In this document: positions 48,156-59,523 of the stretch, piece after piece | How positions within the stretch are numbered: position 1 is the first letter of the stretch | Layout: every line of letters starts with the position of its first letter | Origin: Cotesia glomerata | Taxonomy: Eukaryota > Arthropoda > Insecta > Hymenoptera > Braconidae | Length of the DNA: 64,000 nt | Assembly (NCBI RefSeq): GCF_020080835.1 | Contig: NC_058158.1 | Location: forward strand, 7,626,001-7,690,000 | Reading direction: 5' to 3' | Program-made: the position numbers and the translations under genes | Notes under the pieces: model-generated | The model's database searches: none | The model's input: the letters and a program-made list of their open reading frames with translations, nothing else | What the model was told of the DNA's origin: nothing

Positions 48156-50000
48156 TCTTAAAAAATTTTCATTCATAAAAAAACTATAAGTGCAATTTAA
48201 AAAAAATTTTATTTAGTTCTAATTAATTAATTTAAAAAAAATTAAAAAATCTCGGCTAACTTTAGTATTATAAATAAATAAATAAATAAAATGACTCACT
48301 CATTTAAAATTGATTTTGAAGATCATAATTTTAGCGGAAATTAGATTCTTACTACTTGAGTCACGAAAAAAAAACTTTAAAAAACGATCAATATTCAATT
48401 AATACATTAATAATTCAACAATATGACATTTTTGTAAAACTTACGCGGTTATTGAAACAATCGATCTAAAGTTAATATTAAGATATAAACAAAATTAAAT
48501 AAATAAAAAATTATGTACTTATCGACCGAAAAAAAAAATAAATTAGGTGTCGCTTCAATCGCTACCGAAATGCAATTAATTATTTTTATATGACTTTATT
48601 ACGCGCATAAACTAAAAATATAAGAGCGATAAATAAATCATCGCATTTAAATAAATCTAAAAATCATCATGGCCGCGCTTCAGAATGAATATGGATAAAA
48701 AACGACTGTTTAAAAAATATTTAAATTTTTAGTCGCCAGGAGTGACATGAAGATGCCGCTTCAGATCGACATCCGTCACCTGTCATCACATATTTAATAT
48801 CTTTATTCAATTTTTAACAAATAAAAACTCCAATACATAACCTAATAATTAAATAAATACTTTAAATAATAATTTATTATAAAAAAATTATTTAAAAAAC
48901 CAATTAAAATTTAAACTCAGTCGTCTCATGTAAATGACACCCGCGCAAGCCTTGAATTTTGATTGGCTGGGACAAAATAGACCTCCATATTTATCTACAT
49001 CACCAAAGCATTAGGAAGTTTCGAGAAACGCTGTCTGGTACAATCTTTAGTAATTATCCAGTGAACGCAGTAGCACGCATTGCACTCCATTATTGCTATT
49101 TTATCGTCAGTCCTGCGCCAGGGCATATTTTCGATATCGTTTTGTAATATTTGATTTTTACCATTTTCTTCAATTAATCCAGGTGAGCCTCTAGTCAATT
49201 TTGTTTCTTTGTACTAATAAAATTCTAAATTAACGTTAACACAAAGTACTAAAAAAAATTCATGACAATCAATTTTTTTTTTCAAACAGTCATAGATGCA
49301 AATTAAATAAAGTGTCCACGCAATCAATAGATCGATTTAATATTAAACTTGCTTACTAACTTATAATCCACATTGTTATATTATATTTACATATCTATAC
49401 ACAAAATATCAATAAGTAAATTTTATACATAAATACATATATCCCTACATTTATGATTATATATATGTACTCTTGTCCGTGAACTGTTATTTCGTAATCA
49501 TGTATTGCAAATTATAACTAGAAAATATTTTTCGAAGGTTGCCAAGCCGTTTTAAATCTATATATTTATATTTATTGCTAACTTTTATTCATAAATTATA
49601 AAAAAAAAAAATTGTTCTTACATAGAAACTCATCTAAACCTTTGTGCTAATAGGTGATCTTTGTTACCTGCACTGAAATCACTCTTCAACATTCTCGCTT
49701 CTAGTACTTTCTACTCGAGAACATTCTACCTTTAAAAATTCAGTATCTTTTTTTTAGAAATTAATTAAACTATTTTTTATTTCATATTTTCTTTTATTGT
49801 TCTGTAAGTAAACTACTGAGCTAATTGAATTAATTTTAAAAAAGTGCAATAAAAAAAAAATGCTTGACAAGAAGTTGCTCTGTCACGTGGACATGAGATG
49901 ACTTATTTTTTAAAATCATCTAAATAATTGATTTTTTTTCTATATTAATCTAATTTGAACGAACTCATTTTGTGTAGAGATAAATAGTGATATTTAATGG
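48156..50000. other. Intergenic, AT-rich, upstream of the DnaJ gene
   Basis: Further CGGCTAAC-type repeat remnants extend to about 48265. A small GC-richer patch lies at about 48925-49130 with TTGATTGGCTGG (CCAAT-like). GAGAACATTC (near 49719) contains an inverted GAA/TTC pair as in heat-shock elements, but not a full three-unit site. No gene recognised. Confidence 0.35.
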
Positions 50001-50009
50001 GGGGAGAGT

Positions 50010-50371
50010 GAGTTATTTTATCGATGTGCCGGATAATGGGAGTGAAAAATCGACGCAAGTTGCGACGCTACGACCGCCATTTTTGCGCTTTCATAATATA
50101 TAACCATTTTACTTCTAATATCTTTATTTATTATTTTTTTTAATTCAGTTACTTAATTAAGACTATTCAAGTAAATTCATAAGTTGATCGCCTGTTTTTT
50201 CTGTATGATAATTATTGATTAGTGTGACTGAGAGAAATTATATTTTCTCCGATGCTTATCTGTTGATCAATTTATCTGCTTTCACTTTTAATTGTTTAAT
50301 TAAATCAATTGGGCTTTATTTATTATCTATTATATATTATAAATGGTTAATTATTTTATTTTTAATTTCAG
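50010..50371 (+). promoter_or_regulatory. Putative promoter region of the DnaJ gene
   Basis: TATCGAT (50019-50025) resembles the DRE core common in insect housekeeping promoters. It is followed by a CpG cluster at 50039-50092 with ACGACCGCCATTTT. An acceptor ending at 50371 precedes the start-codon exon, so a non-coding first exon probably lies in this interval. The start site is not determined. Confidence 0.35.
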
Positions 50372-50429
50372 GAGACCAATTTATTTGAGAGATTGATTTT
50401 ACCTTGGTCGAGTTATCACGGTAAACAAG

Positions 50430-53222
50430 ATGGTGAAAGAAACCACTTTTTATGATGTCCTCGGTGTCAAGCCAGGGTGTTCACAAGATGATCTCAAAAA
50501 AGCTTATAGGAAACTTGCCCTTAAATATCACCCGGACAAAAATCCCAATGAAGGAGAAAGGGTAATTATTTTTATTTAATAAATAATTAATCAAATACAT
50601 AAAACTAAATTTTACCAATATCTAACAATTTTTTTTTTTTTTTTTATTAAATAAATTATTTTTTGAAAAATTTAAGAAAGATTCACAAAGAAAATAACAA
50701 AGTTTATTTTCTTTGTATTAAATTTATGTGTGAAAAAAAAATGAAAAAATTAATTATTTTTAATAAATAAATAATTATTTATTATATAAATAATAATAAA
50801 TAATTTAACAAATAAGTAATTAAATACCTAAAAATAAATTTTATCAATATCTAACAATTTTTAGAATTTTTTTTATCAAATAAATTATTTAAAAAAAAAT
50901 TTTTTTTTTTAATTCACAAAGAAAATAAAGTTTATTTTTTTGTGTTAAAATTATTGCAAATTTATGTATGAAAAGAAATAAAAAAATTTTTTTTTAAATT
51001 TTAATATCATTAGAGTATTTAAATTCGAGCCAAATAAAAATAGTTACATTATTTTTTTAAATTAATTAATACTTTAATTTTACTTTTTAATAATTTACAG
51101 TTTAAACAAATATCACAAGCGTACGAAGTATTATCTGATCCAGAGAAGAAACGCATTTATGACACTGGCGGTGAACAAGCATTGAAAGAAGGAGGAATGG
51201 GCAGCCACTTTTCGTCTCCCATGGATATCTTTGACGTATTTTTCGGTAGCAGTTCAAGACGCAGGGCGCGGAAAGGCCAAGATGTTGTGCATCAATTATC
51301 TGTTACGCTTGAAGAATTGTACAAAGGAACCACGAGAAAACTCGCTTTACAAAAGAACGTTATCTGTGAAAAATGTGAAGGTAAATTCATCGAATTTCTT
51401 TAATTTAAAATGTAACTTCAATGTAAATTATTTTTATTCAATTTTTATACCTTGATTGATTTACAGGATATGGAGGTAAAAAGGGATCGGCAGAGCAGTG
51501 TACTACATGTCACGGTTCTGGTATGGTAATGCAAATTCAGCAGCTGGCTCCGGGTATTGTCCAGCAAATTCAATCAAAGTGTTCAAGCTGCAAGGGTCAG
51601 GGCGAGCGTATCAACCAGCGAGACCGATGCAAACACTGCGGTGGCAAGAAAACCATCCGTGACCGAAAGATTTTGGAAGTTCACGTTGATAAGGGTATGG
51701 TTGACGGTCAGAAGATTGTTTTCAATGGCGAAGGTGATCAAGAACCCGGTCTTGAACCCGGTGATATCATTATTTTACTTGATGAAAAAGAACATCCCGT
51801 CTACAAGTAAGTTCTTGATTTAAAAAAAAAATTGATTTTATTCCAAGACTTATTGAATTAATTAATTTATTTATTTGTAAAGAAACGCTCTTGGCAATTT
51901 ACAACAATATGTTACATTTTCATGTATACGATTTTTAGTAATGATTTTATACAATAAATAGCATCTGTAAGGATAAGATAGTTTTAAGAAATTTAAGGAG
52001 ATATTCTAGTCTAGAAGCATGAAATTTCAGGTAATTTTTAAAGTGCTGTAAAAAAAGGCAATCAATATTTTTACTATCCATTTTTTTATAAGTTATTTAT
52101 CAACATTACAAGAATACAGAAAAAAATGAAAAAAGTTGAAAATTCAAAAAATTAGCAGCTGATAAAGTGGGAGAGTCAAAAAAATCGGCACGATTTCAAT
52201 TCTCCTAGCAATCAGAAACAAAAAAATAAAAACGATAATTAATCTAGAGAAATGTCGTTATGATTGGCACTACAGAAAATTAAAAAAAAATTTTTTTCCA
52301 CAAAATGGCGACTATCTGAAGAAAAGAACATTTTTTTACTATTTTTTTGACTTTTTCGAATTTTTTAAAAATAGTAAAAATTGAAATTTGGAGATGAATG
52401 TTCTATCGTCACGTGTCAATTTTTTGAGACCCTCCCACTTCATCAGCTGCTAATTTTTTGAATTTTCAACTTTTTTTATTTCTTTCTGTATTCTTATAAT
52501 GTTAATAAATAACTTATAAAAAATGTATAATAATAATATTGATTGCCTTTTTTTACGGCACTTTAAAAATTACCTGAAATTTCATGTTTCTAGACCAGAA
52601 TACCCCCTTAAGAAATTAAAAAAATTTTTTTTTTTAATCTAAAAAAAGAAAAACAAAACAAGAAAAAATAGAAATTTCAGTAATTGATAATTGATAGAAT
52701 TATATAGAATATAACTGATAGTTTATAATCACTATTAGTACACCTGGAATGTTATTATTTTATAATTGATGAATATTTTTTTTTTACAGGCGAGCTGGAA
52801 ACAATTTAATCCTACCAATGACATTAAATCTTACGGAATCATTGTGTGGATTCCAGAAAATAATTCGTACTCTCGACGACCGAAATCTTTTGATAACGTC
52901 ATTACCGGGGCAAGTTGTGAAACATGGTGATCTTAAATGTATACCAGAAGAAGGTATGCCGCTGTACCGAGATCCATTCACAAAAGGAAAACTTACGATT
53001 CATTTCACTATCGAGTATCCAAAATCACTTGATCCAGCCGTTATTCCACAATTAGAAAGTTTGTTACCGGCACGTGATCAGGCAATCATTCCCGATGATG
53101 CTGAAGAGGTCGATTTGCAAGACTTTGACCCTATGTTAGACGCCCAACAACAACGTGAGCGAGGAGGCGAAGCGTATGACGAAGACAAAGGTTCATCTCG
53201 TGTTCAATGTGCTACACATTAA
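50430..53222 (+). CDS. Droj2: Type I DnaJ (Hsp40) co-chaperone, DNAJA1/Droj2 orthologue, 394 aa
   Basis: Coding exons are 50430-50561, 51101-51380, 51467-51806 and 52790-53222, joining in frame to 1185 nt. The J domain (about 5-70) has YDVLGV, KKAYRKLALKYHPDKNP with HPD at 34-36, and ISQAYEVLSDPEKK. A short G/F-like linker (GGMGSHFSSPMDIFDVFFG) follows. The zinc-binding region has four CxxCxGxx repeats: CEKCEGYG, CTTCHGSG, CSSCKGQG and CKHCGGKK. C-terminal substrate-binding domains include KGMVDGQKIVFNGEGDQEPG and GDIIILLDEKEHP. The protein ends CATH, in the place of the CaaX box of DNAJA1/DNAJA2, so prenylation is possible. It stimulates Hsp70 ATPase and delivers substrates in the cytosol. 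Length and exon junctions fit the family. Intron 1 holds a tandem duplication and intron 3 a TTAA palindrome. Confidence 0.93.
50600..50995. repeat. Two-copy tandem duplication in DnaJ intron 1
   Basis: ATCTAACAATTTTT, then AAATAAATTATTT, then TTCACAAAGAAAATAA and AAATTTATGTRTGAAAA occur in the same order at about 50600-50745 and 50828-50990, spaced by about 225 bp. AT-rich and non-coding. Confidence 0.55.
51993..52611. mobile_element. TTAA-ended palindromic element in DnaJ intron 3
   Basis: TTAA at 51993-51996 and 52608-52611 bounds a palindrome of about 620 bp. Left TTAAGGAGATATTCTAGTCT and AGAAGCATGAAATTTCAGGT are mirrored on the right, whose complement begins TTAAGGGGGTATTCTGGTCT. The arms continue with AGTGCTGTAAAAAAAGGCAA, TAAGTTATTTATCAACATTA and GAAAAAGTTGAAAATTCAAA words to a centre near 52290-52320. 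No ORF. Confidence 0.7.
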
Positions 53223-55206
53223 TTAATTAATAAATAAATAAATAAATTTATTAATTTACTAAATGCTAATTGTCAAGAAAACAAGATAAATTCATCAGAA
53301 CCACTACAATAATTATTTTATTTCTTAAATTATTACGATGATAATAACAATAATAATTATAATTAAATGATCAACTCAACATCCCAATTGCCGCATCATA
53401 AATATAATATTATTATTGTGATCCCCTGGACAGTAGCGTAATAATAATTGTTAGGTTTTCATTAAATTAATCAAGTGATAAAAATAATTCGAATTGAATA
53501 AACAATAAAATTGCAATAATATCTAATTAAAAAATTTACAATTAAAATAAGACATTAAGATGAGCCTTTGTCCATTATAATTACTGTTGTTTTTCCTTTT
53601 GTCCGTAATACAGACGGAGCGAATTGTACTTATAAATCAATGCGCTCTTTAGAACGATTATAAACATTAATAACTAATTAATTAATTGAAACAATAATAG
53701 TTATTTAATAATATTAATAATGATGATAATAATAATTATTCAAATAAAATGAAAGTGGCTGAGCTAGCTGAGTTATGTCCGTAAATTCATTGATCCTAGC
53801 TCCATTAAAGCTGTTTTTTGTTTTTAAATCACTGCTTTAGATAGAAATAACTTATCTTAATTAATAAATTTATCTAAAGAAAATAATAGTTTTGAGATTC
53901 TAATTTTTTACTAGTAATTATTTATCGTTTATTTATCTTTTCACGAGTTTTTTTAAATTAACTTTTTATTATTAGTCCTTTAATTATTTAAATATGATGG
54001 CTTTATAGAAATAAATATTGTGAAAAAATTATTTATAAATTTAAATTTTAATTGCAATTTTCATAAACTATTGATTCATTCCAAGGTTCGTTGGATTCCA
54101 TTAAAATTAATCTAATTAATCAAAATCTATCCTCCTGTACGTTACTCTTTAAATTGATAATTTAATAAAAAAAAATTGTGTACAATCCAACATAAAATAT
54201 TAAAAAAAAGAAACAATAAAATATCTTGCAGCTAATAAATATAAAATTGAGACATCTAAATTGATAACAATCGATTTGCCGTCACTGAAATTATTGGAAA
54301 TAAAATTTAAATTTGTAATTATTTTCTTTCTCTTTTGGTTGACGGAAAATGAAAATTTAATTGTCTGTACATACATGTTTACTCTTTTTTATTTCTTTTC
54401 GTGTCACTAAATATCTTAGTAGCCGATAAATATGTAACGATGGCTGCAATATACGTATATTGTAATTTTTTCATCATAAAACATGACTCACGATTGTCCA
54501 TCGAGCGTAATTACGTCAGCGCATTAACCTTGATCCGCATAATATTCATACCCTGCAAAATTAAATCATGTATTATTATTATGAATTTTTTTTATTTAAA
54601 TTATTTAAATCTTCATCACAATTTATTAATTATTTATAATTCTATACATATATACTTATTTAAATACATCAAATTTATAACAGCAGAATAAAAAATTTAT
54701 TTAGTTGATTTGAAACTTTTTTATTGTTAGGTGAATTGCTAGTGTTTATTTTAAATATCAAGTAAAAATGGTCAATGCAACAAAAATCTTAATTAATAAT
54801 TATTTTATTTAAAAATATATCCCATCTTAGTGATTAATTAAAAAACAAATAACTACTGCTAAAATTATTTCATTTTAAATTTAATGACATTTAAGTTAGC
54901 AGTCACTTCAATGTTTTATAATATTTTTTCAACCAAATTTATTCAAAAAAATTATTTAAAATAAATTGCATTTTCAATTTTTTAAAATTTCTAAATGTCA
55001 ATTTTTTTCATTTTTTTTTTGCCATAATTTATTCGTTAAAAAAATTCTTAATCTAGAAATTTTTATAATGTATTTTATTGATAGATTATTTAAAAAAAAT
55101 AATCTCACATTTCGGAAGTTTTAAAAGTTATATTTGCAAGTTTTTAAAAATATTTTTTTATTTATAATTTCATTTAAAAAAAAAAAAAAGGATTAAAATT
55201 AACAAA
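53223..55206. other. DnaJ 3' flank and AT-rich intergenic sequence
   Basis: AATAAA repeats immediately after the stop (about 53229-53246) can serve as polyadenylation signals. The rest is AT-rich. From about 54883 a GTTAGCAGTCACTT unit begins, part of the same repeat family as 55207-55567. No gene recognised. Confidence 0.4.
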
Positions 55207-55567
55207 TGATATTAAAGTTAGCTGTCACTTGACCATTTTTTAATTTTATGTAACAAAAAAATTTGTCCCAAAAAATTCTTTTAAAAAAATTGCATTTTCT
55301 AAATGTCAATTTTTTCTTATAATTTTTTTGCAGTAATTTATTTCTTAAAAAAATTTTAGATATCGACTAACTTAATTTTCAATAACACTAAAGTTAGCCG
55401 ACGCTTTTAATTTTTTTTAATTATTAAATTAAAACTAAAAAATATTTTTTAAGAATTGCACTTACAGTTTATCAAGTTTTTTACAAATGAAATTTTTTTT
55501 TAATTTTTTTGTAATCATTTTTTCAATAAAAAAAAATTCTAAAAATTTTTAGATGTCGGCTAACTTA
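55207..55567 (+). repeat. AT-rich dispersed repeat, inverted partner of 47770-48155
   Basis: Runs from GATATTAAAGTTAGCTGTCA to GATGTCGGCTAACTTA and aligns along its whole length with the reverse complement of 47770-48155. GTTAGC words at about 54893, 55216 and 55391 mark subunits. The two copies lie on either side of the DnaJ gene, about 7 kb apart. Confidence 0.65.
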
Positions 55568-55679
55568 CCAAAAAATTATTTTAAAAAAATTTCTAAATCT
55601 CCATTTTTTTATGCAGCAATTTATCTATTAGAAAAATTGTTAAATATCCGCTCAATTAATTTTCATTTAAATTTGGTGC

Positions 55680-56110
55680 GTCTTACTGCGCATGTGCAGT
55701 GCGCATTGCGCGCGCAGGTATTTAAAATTAACGGCTCAGAACTCCGTAAGATGGCAGTGAAAACTGGTGAAAATAGTCTTATGTTTTCACAATAGTTTAT
55801 AGTATTAAATAATAATGAGCTTGATAGTGGTGAGTGTTGAATAAAGTAGCAGTGGCAGCAGCACCAGCAGAAATAACAACACTCTTAGTAGACCGGTCTG
55901 TGTGTGTGTGTGTGTTTGTTAGTGTGTAGAAGATGCCGCAAAGATCTCTGGGTATACAGAGGGAGCCATATTTTTCCAATATCAGTTACGCGAAAAGAGC
56001 GCACGTATAGCATTCGCGGGATGGGAATGGGATATTTTATCGGCTCTTGGCACTGCGATTGTCGGTAGAACGCGTGTAACAGCAGCGAGGCCCGTAGTGG
56101 CCTTGACGCG
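55680..56110 (+). promoter_or_regulatory. CpG-containing candidate promoter upstream of the MBD-like gene
   Basis: CTGCGCATGTGCAGTGCGCA (from 55686) followed by TTGCGCGCGCAG gives clustered NRF-1/ewg-like GCGCA half-sites in AT-rich surroundings. Further CpG-rich sequence runs to about 56110, with a TG repeat near 55898-55914. It is 2.3 kb before the start codon of the next gene. Assignment to that gene is by position only. Confidence 0.35.
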
Positions 56111-57876
56111 ATTGTAATAATATTAAAAACGGTGCCCCGTGTATATTTAATAATAAATAACACTATTATTATCACCGTAAATATAAAGTAATAATTAATA
56201 ACTCAATAGATTCAAGTGCTGTGCTTCAATTCGTTTGTTTGTGAATATTTTTCAATCTAACAGATTCAGCTCCAGTTATATTCCATATTATACACACATA
56301 CATACACATATGTGTCTATACATCTCAGTTCGTCTACTTCATGTGTATCTTCATATCTATCTATATATATATATATATATAGATTTAGTATCAAAAAAAT
56401 GTGTGTTGAGTTAAACTCAAAATTAAAATAAAATTTTAAATAGAAATAGAAAATAAAAAAGTTGGAGCGCTGTTGGCCCGCGCAGGTGTTGGTTTTTATT
56501 CGGCGAGAGGGTTACTCCGAAACTTGATTTAAATAAAAAAATAATAACCCGTAATTAATGATAATTAATCCGAGGGCATGTTTGATAGTTTGGTTTTAAA
56601 TTACGGTGACCAAGACTAGGACTCTGACGACCCAGACCAGGACCAAGACTGCTAAGACGATAACTCATTAGTTATATTGGGTTAATATTAGTGATACAGT
56701 GTGCTACTAATACATATTTAAGTGGAGATTGTAGATGTTGAGCGGAATGGAGATAGTTGTGTGATACTGCTGGCCAGAGCTAGTGTAGTGACGATGACAC
56801 AGACGTCATAACACCACAACTATTTCTTGCTCTGTAAAGTATATATTTTTTTTTCTCCATTATTAATTAATTTATTAATAATAAAACCTTTATCTTGATC
56901 AGTCGCGTGTGTCTTACATGATACAAGTACCTATAAAAAAAATATTCAATAAAACCCGTGATGAGTGTGCAACGTGTGTGCTACTCGGATTCATTAATGA
57001 CATACCGGTGTTTAGTATGTCGCTGCTACGTCCTTGAGTGAGAAGGCATCGATCCGTTTTATTAAAACTCGTGTGCAACACGAGTGTTTTTTATTACAAT
57101 GTGTCTCTAAAATAGAGAAAAAAAAATATTCTATTATTTATTCGATTTTTATTAAAAATATTGTCATATAATAAATGGATAAATAAGTTTTATTTAAATA
57201 AAATAAAAAAGAAAAGTAATTAGTAGTTATTAGAGTGACGAGGTGACAGTACTTGTACTGTGTGGTGTTAAGTACAGTAATAATAAATAAATAAGTGCAA
57301 TAACATACTTAAGGATTAAAACACTCGCGTGTGTGATGTCAACGGGATTCGCTGAACACGACTCAGTTCGTACATATGCATCCAATGCACGGTACAAGCT
57401 GTTACGCCATAGGTAATTATATTGTTCTGTTTTTTTATATTTATTTTTGTCACGATAAAAAGCAACGTAACATTTATAACTTATAAAAATTATTATTGTC
57501 AGCAGTATGATAAAAGAGAATTTTTATTTTTCAGTCTCTTATCGGTTATCAATCATAAAATTAATAGCTGTATTTATATCCCGCGTGACAATTTTATTCT
57601 TTAAAAAAATCTAACAATGAAAATAAAAATTTTTTTATTAATCGAACGTGACCTTGTTCTCAATGAAATAGTATATCTTAAATCTAGGATATATATATAA
57701 TTACTTTATTTGTTGTTATCAGGTGATATTTATGTAGGATTAAATTACAGATATTAATTACAAAGAAACAAACACAACAAAGCAATTAAGACAGTTAAAC
57801 GCTACTCTATTACTCTACACTAATAATGTAATTTAATATGTATAATTGACTGTTTGTTTATTTGTGTGTTAAGAGG
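56111..57876. other. Presumed 5' UTR and intron region of the MBD-like gene
   Basis: Mixed sequence with an AT repeat near 56363-56380. A donor-like CCATAG|GTAATT lies at 57412/57413, preceded by a short ORF starting 57336, and an acceptor-like GTGTGTTAAG ends at 57874. These could bound an intron in the 5' UTR. Nothing else recognised. Confidence 0.3.
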
Positions 57877-57984
57877 ATGCCGCACGGGCTAGTGGAGTAT
57901 CGGAGGCGTGCGCTGTGTGTTCCAGTGATGTCGGTGGCGCGGCACTTAGCATTGCTGGACCTGGACCATGGCCGGCAAGCCTGA
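57877..57984 (+). promoter_or_regulatory. Upstream ORF overlapping the start codon of the MBD-like gene
   Basis: ATG at 57877 opens a 35-codon frame that ends with TGA at 57982-57984, 17 bases past the main ATG (57968) and in another frame. If present in the mature mRNA, an overlapping uORF would lower translation from the main start unless bypassed by leaky scanning. The uORF context (AGAGGATGC) is adequate; the main ATG context (GGACCATGG) is better. Confidence 0.4.
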
Positions 57985-59523
57985 GCAGCCCATCTCTCAC
58001 CCTGCTCCCCAAAATCACGTTCATCAGCAGCATTATCAACAGCATCATTCGCTCCATCTTCAGCAGCAACAACAACAACATCATCATCAACATCAACAAG
58101 CTCGTAGAAATCACCAGTCGATTCAACAGCATCTCAACCACCACGAAACACAGGGTATACAGCAAAATAGTGTCCTTGTGTACGTCCCCGGCGAGAACTT
58201 TGCCTACGCTACTGCTGTAGGACATAATGCCGCTTCTTCGGGCTACCAAACAGCCCAACAACAGCAGCATCATCATAGCCATCAGCAACAGCAGCAGCAG
58301 CAGAATCCGTACTCTAATGTTTTACCCCAGGTGGCAACACAGGCAATATTTTCCGCCAAAACAAATTACAATATAGGAAACAGTGAGCTGGTTGAAAGCG
58401 AGATTGACCAAAACGCAGACTGTTGTCTCGGGAAGTCAATCGAGCTGGTAGCTTGCAATGTTGTTGCTGATCAGCAGCAACAACAACAGCAAATTAAGAA
58501 CGAGGAGGATTACAATTCAACGATTTATCGGAATCCCCTGGTGGGCTTAGCAAGTAGGGCGACTGGCTCGCCCAATAACGTGGGTAAAATAGATCTTGGT
58601 GCTCTGACAAACAGCATCCCCGGGAGTAGCGCAATAAGCCCAGGGCAGAGCGATGCCGACAGTTTAAGCGGTACCAGCGACTCGGGTGTTGTTGCTACAG
58701 CAACAGCGGCTAGCAGATCTGCGTTGCCGAGCAGTAGCGCAGCTCTCAGTGGTGATCTCGAGCAAACCAAGACATTTTTGACGGGCCAGCAGTACGAGGT
58801 TACGTGCAATACCACCGGCGGTTACTCGTCTTCGGGAGTGGCGACGGAAAATTATCAGTCGAGCAACGCCGGTAACGAGACCGGTATCGCCGGCACTCTG
58901 GACGACGGTGCTCGGTTAACTTACGTTAGGTCCAGTAACAACCTCGGTGGCGGTCCTGTTTCTAATATATTTATCAGTGGGATTGACTCTCAGCAACAGC
59001 AACAACGGGATTTGTCCAAGTCCGCTCGCGTTAATCAAGACTTGTTGGACGTTAATCGAACCTGTATAAGTGGTAATAGTGTCGGTGCCGGTAGTGCTGG
59101 TGGTGGTGGTGGTGTTATTGTTGTTTCGCCGGACCCTGGTTGTGAATCAGTGCGCTCAGACACCGCGGAATCCGTTTACAGCAGCAGCCTGAGTAGTCCT
59201 GACTGCCAGAGCTTGCAATCCAACGATTCGGTTAACAATAATAGTAATAGTTGTAGTAGTAGTAGTAATAGTAATAGTAATAGTAGTAGTAGTGTCGTGT
59301 GTGTGCAGCAGGCTGCACAATTTGTGTCTAATCAAGTTGTTATTAATAATAATAATAATGCGCAACACAGCAGCAATGTTGCGCTGACTATGAACTGTAG
59401 TGTCGTGGTTCAGCATCAACAAAAACAACAGCAGCAGCAACAACAACAACAGCAACAGGCGTCCATCGCTGTACCTCGTGGATGGAAGAGAATATGCACC
59501 AACGGAGTCATCATTTATATCAG
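57968..59523 (+). CDS. sba: PolyQ-rich protein, first coding exon, ending within an MBD-like motif (partial)
   Basis: This exon encodes 518 residues plus two bases of a split codon and ends at a donor (AG|GTGAGA). The start ATG sits in a strong context and opens the long frame. The protein is rich in Gln/His tracts coded by mixed CAG and CAA (about residues 19-45, 97-112, 170-177, near 490), with Ser/Asn runs and a Gly run, and is mostly disordered. Its last residues are VPRGWKRICTNGVIIYI plus a split codon beginning AG, which becomes Ser if the next exon starts with T or C. That fits the opening of the MBD5/MBD6-type domain (VPxGWxR...NGVxYIS) found in Drosophila six-banded. Such proteins are nuclear chromatin factors; the MBD5/6 class associates with the PR-DUB deubiquitinase. 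The rest of the gene is beyond the window. The domain call rests on about 18 residues. Confidence 0.6.

Noticed and set aside
49670..49735. Heat-shock element upstream of the DnaJ gene
   Set aside because: Only one correct GAA..TTC pair (GAGAACATTC) is present; neighbouring TTC words are out of the 5-bp register, so it is not a full site.
57869..58288. 139-codon minus-strand ORF opposite the polyQ exon
   Set aside because: A shadow of the CAG/CAA repeats giving Leu/Met runs; the forward frame is far longer and ends at a fitting splice site.
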